Shown here in pieces: positions 31,935 to 43,604 of a stretch of 64,000 nucleotides of DNA. A program made the position numbers and the translations under genes. The notes below the pieces were generated by a model that saw nothing but the letters and a program-made list of their open reading frames with translations, had not been told where the DNA came from and made no database searches. The stretch is taken from positions 1 through 64,000 of the forward strand of contig JADGHE010000010.1 of NCBI GenBank assembly GCA_019689555.1. Reading direction: 5' to 3'. How positions within the stretch are numbered: position 1 is the stretch's first letter; every line of letters begins with the position of its first letter. Source of the DNA: Variibacter sp. (GTDB taxonomy: Bacteria; Pseudomonadota; Alphaproteobacteria; Rhizobiales; Xanthobacteraceae).

Positions 31935-32233
31935 CGCTCGGCCTCGGCGCGCGGCGGCGCGCGGAAGGAAAGGTTCCCTCCGCGGGCGATCGGAAGCTCA
32001 TACCCGGCGCGAATCACTGGCGTCTTCGGCATCGCGCGGGAGAATGACGGAAACGGCGCCCCGCGGGCAACCGGGCGTGTGGAGTTTTCGCACCGAAGAT
32101 GAGGCCGTGGCGGACCGGCCTTGAGGCCGTTCGCAGGCACGAGGCCCTTGCCGGGGCCCTTCCGGCGCGGGCGCCCCGAAGGCCGCGCAACGCCGCGCCC
32201 GCGGCGCGGTCTCGAGCCGGGGGAATTCGCAGG

Positions 32234-32899
32234 TCAGCTCTTCAGATACGGCTGAATCTGCTTTTCCAGCTCTTCGATCGTCATGGCGCCGCGGAAGATC
32301 TTGCCGTTGACGAAGAAGGTCGGCGTGGAATTGACGCCGAATTTCTGCGCGGCGCGCTGGCGAACCTCCTCGAGATCGTCGAGCAGCTTCTGGTTGGACA
32401 GGCACTGTTCGAAGCTCTGCTCCGTGAAGCCCGCCTCCTTGGCGATGGCGAACAGCGGCGGAATCGGGTTCTGCACGAAGGCCCAATCCTTCTGCTGCTG
32501 GAACAGCTTCTCGACCAGGGGAAAGTACTTGTCCTCGCCGGCACAGCGCGCCAGCATGAAGGCGCCGGCGGCGAGCGGGTCCAGCGGGAATTCACGCAGG
32601 ATGTAGCGCACCTTGCCGGTGTCGATATAGCGCGACTTGAGCACCGGATAGGTGGTCGTGTGGAAATGGGCGCAGTGGCTGCACGTCATCGAGGCATATT
32701 CGATGATGGTCACTGGCGCGTTGGGGTCGCCCAACGCCTTTTCCGCCAGCGGCCCGGGCTTCAGCAGCTCTTCCATCGTGGGGACCTGGGCGTGGGCCTC
32801 GCCCAACCACTGAAGCCCGGCGAACTGTCCGCGCGCCGTGGCGACAGCACCGATGGCCAGCGCCGAAGCGCTGAGCAGAAACCCGCGACGTGTGATCAC
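32234..32899 (-). CDS. exported DsbA-like thioredoxin-fold protein
   Basis: The 221-residue protein has a twin-arginine-like signal (MITRRGFLLSASALAIG, cleavage near GEAHAQ) and a thioredoxin domain with active site C73-S-H-C76 in YASMTCSHCAHFH. A helical insert follows, and the cis-Pro strand is NSTPTFFVNG. This is the DsbA/BdbD type that forms or shuffles disulfides in periplasmic proteins. The GTG start follows AAGGA. In related genomes it lies between DUF721 and smc in one direction, as here, but here the link to DUF721 is broken by a low-GC patch. Confidence 0.9.
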   Translation of the reverse strand: MITRRGFLLSASALAIGAVATARGQFAGLQWLGEAHAQVPTMEELLKPGPLAEKALGDPNAPVTIIEYASMTCSHCAHFHTTTYPVLKSRYIDTGKVRYILREFPLDPLAAGAFMLARCAGEDKYFPLVEKLFQQQKDWAFVQNPIPPLFAIAKEAGFTEQSFEQCLSNQKLLDDLEEVRQRAAQKFGVNSTPTFFVNGKIFRGAMTIEELEKQIQPYLKS

Positions 32900-33149
32900 G
32901 ACAAAAGTCCTTGGCTTCGAGAACCCCGCAGGGCAACGTCGCTATCCTGATACGTCGAATGTGGCAATGGTGCGTTGAGCCCGCAACCCGAAAGGCCCGG
33001 GAAGGCGCTCGACGGGAACCTGGTGCGGGAGGCCGCCCTCAAAGGGGAACGTCATACAATCGCATGTGGAATGCATGGGTAAACGTAGCCCATTCCGAGG
33101 CGGCCCAATCCGGTGTAAATCCGAGACCAGCGATCGGGGGGGAGGGCTG

Positions 33150-33395
33150 ATGTCCGAAGGGCAGAAGCGCCTGGAGGCCATGCGTCGGAACCCGCAAGGC
33201 GACGGGCGGATTGAGGACGTGAAAGTCGTATGTAGGGCCTACGGCATCAGCTTCACTCCTCCCAATCATCCAAGCCAAGAAACAATCCTGACCGTACCAT
33301 TTGCGAGACCCATTAAGGCGGTCTACAAAAGAAAGCCCGTAAAGCTCGTAGATGCGGTCCAAGGAGCCGTCCCGGCTGAAAAGGCCGGAAGATAA
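33150..33395 (+). pseudogene. HicA-like toxin remnant lacking the catalytic His segment
   Basis: The 81-residue frame starts MSEGQKRLEAMRRNP after GGGGGGGAGGG. RRNPQGDGRIEDVKVVC and ILTVPFARPIKAVYKRKPVK resemble a HicA-like toxin group (N-terminal helix and the final PIKPVYIRK-like strand). The middle Gly-Ser-His strand expected between GISFTPPN and HPSQ is missing, and no HicB antitoxin is seen on either side. I infer a decayed toxin. It sits in about 50-55% GC sequence, against about 68-70% around it, and opposes the flanking genes. Alternatives are an unrelated small protein or a divergent intact family. Confidence 0.45.
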
Positions 33396-33553
33396 GGCGA
33401 AGGGGAGCAATTCAGAGGGCCAGAGCCTTGGGTCGTCAGATCCCCGAACCCACGCGAGAGCTCCTGCGCGCCTAGCAACTCGACTGGCTTACGTTCAAAT
33501 CCCCCTCACCTCGAAAAACCGTCGAGGAAGCGCGCGTCGAGGCCGTCGAATAA

Positions 33554-34033
33554 TCATCGGCGCTTGATGGCCGCGCCGAGGCGCGCGAGCGCATCGCGCA
33601 GCCCGGGGTCGTCGATGGCGCCGAGGCTCGCGGCGACCTGCGCGGTCTCGGCCGGGCTCGGGGCCGGAGGCCGGACCTTCCGCGGCCGGCGCGCGAGCGG
33701 CGCCTGGCGGATGGCGATGCGCGCGACCGCCCGCCAGCCGAAATAGCGGTTGATCCGCTCCAAGATGACAGGCGCAAGGTGCTGCACCTCGATGGCCGCC
33801 GGCCCCTCGACCCGAAGCACGAGGGTGGCCGGCTCGGAGGCGTGCTCGCCCCCGCCTCGCGGCCATTGCAGCTTGAGCGGTTCCGCAAGCTGCGCGACGT
33901 CGTCGCCGACGATCTCGGCCCAATGGGTGACGATGTCGCCCGAGGCGAACCCTTGGCGGGCGAAGACGTCGCCCAGGCAGGGACCCACGAATTCGGCGAG
34001 CGGGCGCGCGAAGGTTCTGCCGGGCTTGTTCAT
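33554..34033 (-). CDS. DUF721 (DciA-like) protein
   Basis: The 159-residue soluble protein has the DUF721 region (VGPCLGDVFARQGFASGDIV, HWAEIVGDDVAQLAEP) followed by a basic, Pro-rich stretch and a C-terminal helix. DUF721 includes DciA, the ancestral loader or helper of the replicative helicase in bacteria without DnaC, so a replication role is plausible but not proven for this shorter type. I use ATG 34033 (MNKPGRTFARPL). ATG 34063 is in frame and its codon overlaps the mutY start within CATG. Divergent from mutY. Confidence 0.8.
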   Translation of the reverse strand: MNKPGRTFARPLAEFVGPCLGDVFARQGFASGDIVTHWAEIVGDDVAQLAEPLKLQWPRGGGEHASEPATLVLRVEGPAAIEVQHLAPVILERINRYFGWRAVARIAIRQAPLARRPRKVRPPAPSPAETAQVAASLGAIDDPGLRDALARLGAAIKRR

Positions 34034-34061
34034 GGGGATCGGCTCTGGCAATCGCTCCGCC

Positions 34062-36492
<2,431 letters not shown>

Positions 36493-36556
36493 TCAGGGCT
36501 GCGAAGTCGGCGACGCGAGACCTTCAACCGACGGGCCGCATCTTGGCGGGCGTCGG

Positions 36557-36571
36557 TAAAAAACGACTTAA
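36557..36571 (-). promoter_or_regulatory. CtrA-like box upstream of ccrM
   Basis: On the minus strand TTAA, seven bases, TTTA matches the CtrA consensus (TTAA, N7, TTAA) at seven of eight bases. It lies 83-97 bp before the ccrM start. CtrA activates ccrM in Caulobacter. A single near-match in an AT-rich spot can occur by chance. Confidence 0.45.
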
Positions 36572-36738
36572 ATCCGAACGAATTTGCTGCGAGGACGGCG
36601 GCCCGCTCCGCGAGGCTGTCGGCCGTCCGTTTCTTCCCACAGTTTCGCGGAACGTGCAAAAGGGCCGCGGCCGACATGGACTTGGGGGCCCCCGTGGGAG
36701 AAGATCGAGGGCCGGGCGCGGCCAGGCAGGAGAGGTGA

Positions 36739-37671
36739 ATGCGCTACGACGATTTCCGCCGCAGCGACGACATCGATGATCGGCGCGACGAGGCCGGTGG
36801 CGGCGGTTTCAGCGTGCCGGGCGGCCCCGGAGGCCTCGGCATCGGCACCGTGCTCGTGCTGGGTCTCCTCGGTTGGGCCCTCGGGATCGACCCGCGCCTG
36901 CTGATCGGCGGCGCGGAGATACTGAGCGGCGGCCACAGCACCTATCAGCAGCCCTTCGAGCCGCCGCGTTCCCGCAGGACGGCGGCGCCGAAGGACGAGA
37001 TCGGCGATTTCGTCGCCGCCGTGCTGGGCGAGAACCAGGACCGCTGGCGCGAGATCTTCGCCAAATACAATCGCAGCTACCGCCGCCCGCGCCTTGTGCT
37101 CTTCAGCGGCGGCACCCTGTCGGCGTGCGGCATGGCGCAGTCGGCCATGGGCCCGTTCTACTGCCCGCGCGACGAGCAGATCTATCTCGACACGGCCTTT
37201 TTCAAGGACATCGAGACGCGGTTTCGCGGCTGCCAGGGCAAGTCCGCCTGCCGCTTCGCCCAGGCCTATGTGATCGGCCACGAGTTCGGCCATCACGTGC
37301 AGAATCTCCTCGGCATTCTTCCGAAGGTTCAGGAGATGCAGCGGGGCATGGACCGGGTCGAAAGCAACCGGCTGCAGGTGCGGGTCGAGCTGCAGGCGGA
37401 CTGTTTCGCGGGCCTGTGGGCGCATCACGCGCGCGCCGCGCGCGAGCAGCAGAAGAAGCCCGATTTTCTTGAACCTGGAGACCTGGACGCGGCGCTTCAG
37501 ACCGCGTCCGCCATCGGCGACGATACGCTGCAGAAGGCGGCCGGCCGCCGCGTCGTGCCGGACGCCTTCACGCACGGTTCCGCCGAGCAGCGCAAGCGCT
37601 GGTTCCTGAAAGGCTTCCAGAACGGCACGATCGACGCCTGCAACACCTTCAGCGCGTCCGCTCGACTTTAG
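36739..37671 (+). CDS. YpfJ-type neutral zinc metallopeptidase
   Basis: The 310-residue protein has a short cytoplasmic N-terminus and one membrane helix (about 33-50). The protease domain follows, with H181-E-F-G-H-H as the zinc site and ELQADCFAGLWAHH downstream. The conserved cysteines C130, C142, C165 and C171 suggest an extracytoplasmic disulfide-rich domain. The family has no known substrate. CAGGAGAGGTGA precedes the ATG. moaB follows 54 bp later on the same strand. It is divergent from ccrM. Confidence 0.88.
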   Translation: MRYDDFRRSDDIDDRRDEAGGGGFSVPGGPGGLGIGTVLVLGLLGWALGIDPRLLIGGAEILSGGHSTYQQPFEPPRSRRTAAPKDEIGDFVAAVLGENQDRWREIFAKYNRSYRRPRLVLFSGGTLSACGMAQSAMGPFYCPRDEQIYLDTAFFKDIETRFRGCQGKSACRFAQAYVIGHEFGHHVQNLLGILPKVQEMQRGMDRVESNRLQVRVELQADCFAGLWAHHARAAREQQKKPDFLEPGDLDAALQTASAIGDDTLQKAAGRRVVPDAFTHGSAEQRKRWFLKGFQNGTIDACNTFSASARL

Positions 37672-37725
37672 CCGGGAGGAATGTTCTTAAGCGGAAGAAA
37701 CAGTCGCGGACGGAAGGAACTCGGA

Positions 37726-38289
37726 ATGCCGGGAATCGATGAGAGCCGCCCATTCGTTCCGCTCAGAATCGCGGTGCTGACGGTCTCGGACACGCGCAGC
37801 CTCGGCGACGACAAGTCCGGCGCGATCCTGGTCGAGCGCCTGGAGACGGCGGGGCACGTTCTCGCCGATCGCGCCATCGTGCCCGACGAGATCGAGGCGA
37901 TTCGCACGCAGCTCAAGAAGTGGATCGACGATCCCGCGGTCGACGTCGTCATCTCCACCGGCGGCACCGGCTTCACCGGCCGCGACGTGACGCCGGAAGC
38001 CGCGGAGCCGCTGTTCGAGAAGCGCATGGAAGGCTTCGCGACGCTGTTTCACATGATCAGTTATCCGAAGATCGGTTCGTCGACGGTGCAGTCGCGCGCG
38101 ACCGCGGGGCTCGCCAAGGGGACCTTCATCTTCTGTCTGCCCGGATCGCCCGGCGCCTGCCGCGACGCCTGGGACGAAATCCTCGTGCACCAGCTCGACT
38201 ACCGCTACCGGCCGTGCAACTTCGTCGAGATCATGCCGCGGCTCGACGAGCACTTGCGCCGGCCGAAGGCGAAAGGGGCGACCGTTTGA
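37726..38289 (+). CDS. moaB: molybdenum cofactor biosynthesis protein MoaB
   Basis: MoaB/MogA-family enzymes adenylylate molybdopterin before molybdenum insertion. The 187-residue protein has RIAVLTVSDTRSLGDDKSG, the nucleotide-binding STGGTGFTGRDVTPEA, and the C-terminal LPGSPGACRDAWDEI. Size and motifs fit MoaB rather than MoeA. ATG 37726 is supported by GGAAGGAA six bases before; the in-frame ATG at 37681 adds 15 basic residues. Three molybdoenzymes of this window (15.9, 54.2 and 60.0 kb) would need its product. Confidence 0.92.
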   Translation: MPGIDESRPFVPLRIAVLTVSDTRSLGDDKSGAILVERLETAGHVLADRAIVPDEIEAIRTQLKKWIDDPAVDVVISTGGTGFTGRDVTPEAAEPLFEKRMEGFATLFHMISYPKIGSSTVQSRATAGLAKGTFIFCLPGSPGACRDAWDEILVHQLDYRYRPCNFVEIMPRLDEHLRRPKAKGATV

Positions 38290-38379
38290 AGGCGCGGCTC
38301 GAGGCGCGCCGTGGCGCCTTGCCGCGTCGCTGCGGCCCTGCATGCGGGCCGCGGAGTGACCATCCGCCAGGCCCGTGAG

Positions 38380-40056
38380 CTAGGCCGCGCGCACTTTTTC
38401 CAGGAACTCGTCGACCAGGCGCTTGAAGGATTCCGCCGACGACGCGGAGAGGGTCGACGCCGTGTCGACTCGGCCGGCGGCGGCGCGCGTGCGCTGCACG
38501 GCCGAGGCAAGTTGCTCCACCACCCCGGCGAGGTCGCGGGCCCAGGTGGCCGCCTCGTCGATGTTGCGGGAGATCAGCGCCGTCGTTTGCTGCTGCTGCT
38601 CGACGGCGGAGGCGATCGAGGTCGCCTGCGCCGTCGCCCGGCCGCTCGTCTCGGTGATGCTGCGGATGGCGCCGACGGCTTCGCCCGTGCGGTGGCGCAC
38701 CTCGGCGATGCGGCCGGCAATCTCCTGCGTGGCCGTCGCGGTCTGGGCGGCCAGCGACTTCACCTCGCTCGCAACGATCGCGAAGCCGCGGCCGGCCTCG
38801 CCCGCCCGTGCCGCCTCGATGGTGGCGTTGAGCGCGAGCAGATTCGTCTGCCGCGCGACGGCGTCGATGAACGACGCGACGCTGCCGATGATCTCCGCCG
38901 TCTCGGCCAGCTCGCCGATCGTGTCCGATGCGAGCGCGGCCTTCTGCGCGGCCTCGCCGATCGCGCTCTCGGCCTGACCGAATCCCTGCGCCATGTTGCC
39001 GATGCAGCTCGCAAGCTCGTGCGAGGCGCTCGCGATCTGACCGACATTGCTCGACGCTTCCCGCGAAGCCGAGGTTGCGCTCTCCGCCCCGGCCTCCGTG
39101 TCGGCTGCGGCTCGCGTCAACTCCAGGGTGGCCGCGCGCATGGACACAACGGCCGCGTCGTTTTCCCGCAGCGCGGAAACCACGCTCGCCCGGAATTCCG
39201 CGATCGTGCTCTCGAGCCGCTGGCGGCGCAGGTCGCGTTCCGCCGCATCGCGCGCCCGCTCTTCCTCGAGCCGCTGCTTGGCGCGGGCGTTGTCGCGGAA
39301 GACTGCGAGCGCCGAGAAGATTGCGCCGATTTCGTCGTCGCTGGCCGCGGGCGGCACGGGCTCGGCGATGTCTCCGCGGGCGATGCGCGCAAGGGCCTCG
39401 ATCGCCTGCCGCAACGGCCGGCGCACACCGAAATGCAGGACGAGCGCGCCCAGCGCACCCGTCAGCACGATGCCGGCGGCGAGCGCGCCGATGAGGGTGC
39501 GCCTCGCCTCGGCCGCACGACGGTCGAGCGCATCGGCCGCCTCCGCGGCCATTCTCTCGGCGACCTCGTCGGCTTTCAGGATCAGTTCCCTCATGCGCGC
39601 GGCGTGCTTCACCACGGCGACGAGGTGGAAGATGAACTCGTCGCGCTCGCCGCGGGCGACCTCTTCATGCGTCTCCTGCCAGGCGCGGCGCGCCTCCACC
39701 ACCGACTCGGCGAGAGCCTTGTGCTCCTCGGGGGAAATCACGTGATCGAGGATCGGGCGGAGCCGCTCCTGCATCGCCTCGAGCCGGCCGAGCATCGTCT
39801 CGCCTTCGGCGACGGCGCGCTTCTGCTCCTCCTCCGTGAGGTCGAGCCCGAGCGAGGCGAAGGCTGCCGCCGCGCGCATCGCGGCGATGACGGCGGCGTC
39901 GACCGCCTCGCGCCTGTGGGCGGCCGCGCGGCCCGCTTCGCTGTATTGCTGAACGGCGGACAGCTCGTGCAGGCTCAGCCCGACAACGCCCGCAATGGCG
40001 ACGCCGCCGCCGATCAGCAATCCTGCGATGCGATGACTGAGCCCCAGACGTTGCAT
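38380..40056 (-). CDS. methyl-accepting chemotaxis protein
   Basis: The 558-residue chemoreceptor has TM1 (about 10-30), a helical periplasmic sensor (about 31-185), and TM2 (about 190-212) with [22 protein letters not shown] domain follows ([19 protein letters not shown]), then a cytoplasmic signalling rod with the hairpin tip [20 protein letters not shown] near residue 410. It reports a small ligand or redox state to CheW/CheA. The sensor resembles the four-helix type and the ligand is unknown. The ATG is 53 bp after the PepSY gene on the same strand, so they probably share a transcript. Confidence 0.93.
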   Translation of the reverse strand: MQRLGLSHRIAGLLIGGGVAIAGVVGLSLHELSAVQQYSEAGRAAAHRREAVDAAVIAAMRAAAAFASLGLDLTEEEQKRAVAEGETMLGRLEAMQERLRPILDHVISPEEHKALAESVVEARRAWQETHEEVARGERDEFIFHLVAVVKHAARMRELILKADEVAERMAAEAADALDRRAAEARRTLIGALAAGIVLTGALGALVLHFGVRRPLRQAIEALARIARGDIAEPVPPAASDDEIGAIFSALAVFRDNARAKQRLEEERARDAAERDLRRQRLESTIAEFRASVVSALRENDAAVVSMRAATLELTRAAADTEAGAESATSASREASSNVGQIASASHELASCIGNMAQGFGQAESAIGEAAQKAALASDTIGELAETAEIIGSVASFIDAVARQTNLLALNATIEAARAGEAGRGFAIVASEVKSLAAQTATATQEIAGRIAEVRHRTGEAVGAIRSITETSGRATAQATSIASAVEQQQQTTALISRNIDEAATWARDLAGVVEQLASAVQRTRAAAGRVDTASTLSASSAESFKRLVDEFLEKVRAA

Positions 40057-40109
40057 CGCCCTGCTCCGCAAGCGCACGCTGCCCTGGCGCACCTGCGGCG
40101 CGCCCGGCT

Positions 40110-40376
40110 TCAGCTCTTGTGCTCTTCGACGATCGAACCCGTGATCGGGTGAAAGTACACTTCCGCGCGCCGACCCGCCTTGTCCTGCCCGTAGATTTCG
40201 TAGCAGTTGCCGGCCGTCACCTTGAAGACTTTGTACGTATAGCCAAGCTCGGCGATCTTCGCCTTCATCGCCGCCTCGCTCAGCCACTTGGATTTCGGTT
40301 CCGAGGTGCACTGCGGGCCGGCCAACGCCGCGCCCGACACGAGCCAAGCCGCAGCCGCGGCGACCAGACGAAGCAT
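40110..40376 (-). CDS. small exported PepSY-domain protein
   Basis: The 88-residue protein has a signal peptide ([19 protein letters not shown]) and one PepSY-like domain: [46 protein letters not shown]. Two cysteines could form a disulfide. PepSY domains often inhibit peptidases or act as periplasmic ligand-binding units; here it may serve the neighbouring chemoreceptor, but only position suggests so. Confidence 0.8.
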   Translation of the reverse strand: MLRLVAAAAAWLVSGAALAGPQCTSEPKSKWLSEAAMKAKIAELGYTYKVFKVTAGNCYEIYGQDKAGRRAEVYFHPITGSIVEEHKS

Positions 40377-40427
40377 TGCCCTACCCTCCCGCGGACATAT
40401 GCAAAGAGACAGGGTAGCGAAATTTGC

Positions 40428-40442
40428 TTAACTGCACGTAAA
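40428..40442 (+). promoter_or_regulatory. CtrA-like box upstream of the PepSY-chemoreceptor pair
   Basis: TTAA, seven bases, TAAA matches the CtrA consensus at seven of eight bases, 52-66 bp before the PepSY start. CtrA controls many motility and chemotaxis genes in Alphaproteobacteria. The support is one near-match in a short spacer. Confidence 0.35.
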
Positions 40443-40484
40443 GGTTGGCCGACGGGCGGCCGGATGCGCGGCCGGCGGCGCCGC

Positions 40485-41210
40485 TCAGACCATCACCTGT
40501 CCGCCGTTCGCGGAGAGCGTCGAGCCCGTAATGAAGCCCGCATCGTCCGAGGCGAGGAAGACGACGACGCGCGCGATCTCTTCGGGCTCGCCGAGCCGGC
40601 CGACCGGAATCTGCGGGATGATGTTCTTTTCGAGGACGTCCTTGGGCACCGCCTGCACCATTTCGGTGTTGATGTAGCCGGGGCAGATCGCGTTCACCGT
40701 GATGCCGAAGCGGGCGGATTCCTGTGCCAGCGCCTTGGTGAAGCCGAGTTCGCCCGCCTTGGCCGCCGAATAGTTCACCTGGCCGATCTGCCCCTTCTGC
40801 CCGTTGATCGACGAGATGTTGATGATGCGGCCGAACTTGCGCTCGCGCATGCCTTCGATCACCGGTCGGCACATGTTGAACAGCGAGCCGAGATTGGTGT
40901 TGATCACCGCGGTCCACTGATCCGGGCGCATGCGGTGGAACATGGTGTCGCGGGTGATGCCGGCGTTGTTGACGAGGATTTCCACGGGGCCGAGCCGGGC
41001 TTCGACCGCCTTCACGCCGTCGACGCACGCCTCGTAGGACGAGACGTCCCACTTGAAGACGGGGATGCCGGTCTCGTCCGTGAACTTCTGCGCCGCCTGG
41101 TCGTTGCCGCCATAGTTGGCGGCGACCCTGTAGCCGGCGGCCTGCAGCGCCTTGGAAATCGCCGCGCCGATACCGCGCGTTCCTCCCGTCACCAGCGCAA
41201 CCCGCGACAT
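40485..41210 (-). CDS. phaB: acetoacetyl-CoA reductase
   Basis: PhaB reduces acetoacetyl-CoA with NADPH to (R)-3-hydroxybutyryl-CoA, the PHB monomer. The 241-residue short-chain dehydrogenase has VALVTGGTRGIGAAIS, NNAGITRD, Ser134, and the catalytic pair Y147-SAA-K151 (VNYSAAKAGE). NAICPGYINTEMVQAV and the C-terminal GSTLSANGGQ are typical of PhaB rather than FabG. It lies 163 bp downstream of phaA on the same strand. Confidence 0.95.
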   Translation of the reverse strand: MSRVALVTGGTRGIGAAISKALQAAGYRVAANYGGNDQAAQKFTDETGIPVFKWDVSSYEACVDGVKAVEARLGPVEILVNNAGITRDTMFHRMRPDQWTAVINTNLGSLFNMCRPVIEGMRERKFGRIINISSINGQKGQIGQVNYSAAKAGELGFTKALAQESARFGITVNAICPGYINTEMVQAVPKDVLEKNIIPQIPVGRLGEPEEIARVVVFLASDDAGFITGSTLSANGGQVMV

Positions 41211-41373
41211 GCCCCGGTCCTCTCCCCACGGATTCGTGCCCGGGAGACGGTCCGGCGCGCGGCCGTCACCAGCCCGGGCACTTCACGATCCACACATCTT
41301 CCGCCTGCGGACTCTCGCCCTGCGGCGAGACCGCGGACGGCCGTGTTCAGTCCTTCGCCCGCTCGCCGCGTCT

Positions 41374-42720
<1,347 letters not shown>

Positions 42721-42742
42721 TCACAAAACTATGGCCCTGCTC

Positions 42743-42756
42743 ATGCGAAAGCGCAT
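42743..42756. promoter_or_regulatory. inverted repeat in the phaA-phaR spacer
   Basis: ATGCG and CGCAT flank AAAG in the divergent spacer. This is a candidate operator, possibly for PhaR, which represses pha and phasin promoters in related bacteria by binding GC-rich dyads. There is no independent evidence for this site. Confidence 0.35.
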
Positions 42757-42805
42757 ATGCTCCAAGCACCCGCCCTTCGCGCGCGGCGCAACGAACAACG
42801 TGCCC

Positions 42806-42990
42806 ATGGCTGAACTTGCCGAATCGGTCACGATCAAGCGGCGCCCCGGCCGCCGCCTCGCCGACACCGGCGCGGGGAGTCGCGTAACGCGGGAGGATGA
42901 CGCCCCATGACGGGAGCCGGCAAGGATTTCGTCATCCAGGTTACCGCGGCTGCAGGCATCGCCGCCTTGCGCGGCCGATCCTGGCCACGT
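42806..42990 (+). pseudogene. decayed duplicate of the PhaR DNA-binding domain
   Basis: A 34-codon frame (42806-42910) reads MAELAESVTIKRRPGRRLA at its start, against MAKPAEPVTIKKYANRRLY in PhaR. By hand alignment 17 of 31 residues and about 63 of 93 bases match without gaps. After a frameshift the next frame (42907-43005, overlapping as ATGA) begins MTGAGKDFVIQ, matching PhaR MVKGGEDFVVY. Similarity fades near 42990, just before phaR at 43020. The tyrosines and other conserved DNA-binding residues are lost. This looks like a tandem partial duplication now decaying; a role in phaR leader control cannot be excluded. Confidence 0.6.
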
Positions 42991-43019
42991 CCTGAGGTTC
43001 CTTGAGAGCGTTCGCAACC

Positions 43020-43598
43020 ATGGCCAAGCCCGCCGAACCGGTCACGATCAAGAAATACGCCAACCGTCGCCTCTACAACACCGGCACAAGCACCTATGTC
43101 ACGCTCGAGGATCTCGCCGCCATGGTAAAGGGGGGAGAGGACTTCGTGGTCTACGACGCCAAGACCGGCGAAGACATCACCCGCTCCGTCCTGGCGCAGA
43201 TCATCTTCGAGCAGGAGAACAAGGAGGGGCAGAACCTCTTGCCGGTCGCTTTTCTGCGTCAGCTCATCCGCTTCTACGGCGACAGTCTGCAGATGCTGGT
43301 GCCGCGCTTCCTCGAGGTCTCGATCGAGTCGCTCGTTCGGGAGCAAGAGAAGTTCCGCTCCCAGATGGCGCAGGCGTTCGGCCTCGGCCCGTTCGGCGCG
43401 ATCGAGGAGCAGGCGCGCCGCAACATGGAGATGTTCGAGCGCGCCTTCGCGATGTTCACGCCCTTCGGCCGCCGCGAGGCGGAACCGCGCGAGGAGCCGA
43501 AGGCAGCGCCTCCGACCGCCGAGATCGACGAGCTCAAGCGGCAGCTTGCGGAAATGCAGAAGCGGCTCGATCGGCTGAGCGAAGAGAAGGAGGGCTAA
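43020..43598 (+). CDS. phaR: PHB synthesis repressor PhaR
   Basis: PhaR senses PHB granules and represses phasin and pha genes. The 192-residue protein has the PHB_acc_N DNA-binding domain (VTIKKYANRRLYNTGTSTYV, then GGEDFVVYDAKTGEDITR) and a second accumulation-regulatory domain (QMLVPRFLEVSIESL, then a FGLGPFGAIEEQARRN segment). The C-terminal coiled coil is Glu/Lys-rich. ATG 43020 is used; an ATG at 43002 is in frame. A decayed copy of its first domain lies immediately upstream. Confidence 0.95.
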   Translation: MAKPAEPVTIKKYANRRLYNTGTSTYVTLEDLAAMVKGGEDFVVYDAKTGEDITRSVLAQIIFEQENKEGQNLLPVAFLRQLIRFYGDSLQMLVPRFLEVSIESLVREQEKFRSQMAQAFGLGPFGAIEEQARRNMEMFERAFAMFTPFGRREAEPREEPKAAPPTAEIDELKRQLAEMQKRLDRLSEEKEG

Positions 43599-43604
43599 GC
43601 GCCC

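Noticed and set aside
28596-32102. A 1168-codon open frame on the plus strand across smc
   Set aside because: It lies entirely opposite smc in the codon phase that GC-rich third positions keep free of stops; its protein is Arg/Gly-rich with no motif.
31931-32140. A 69-codon minus-strand frame between smc and the DsbA-like gene
   Set aside because: No ribosome site, no recognisable composition or domain; the spacer shows nothing else I can support.
33493-33527. A tRNA T-loop-like GTTCAAATCC followed by a CCTCGA/TCGAGG hairpin at the right edge of the low-GC patch
   Set aside because: The flanking bases do not form a T stem or acceptor stem, so I cannot call a tRNA fragment or attachment site; the hairpin lacks a T-run.
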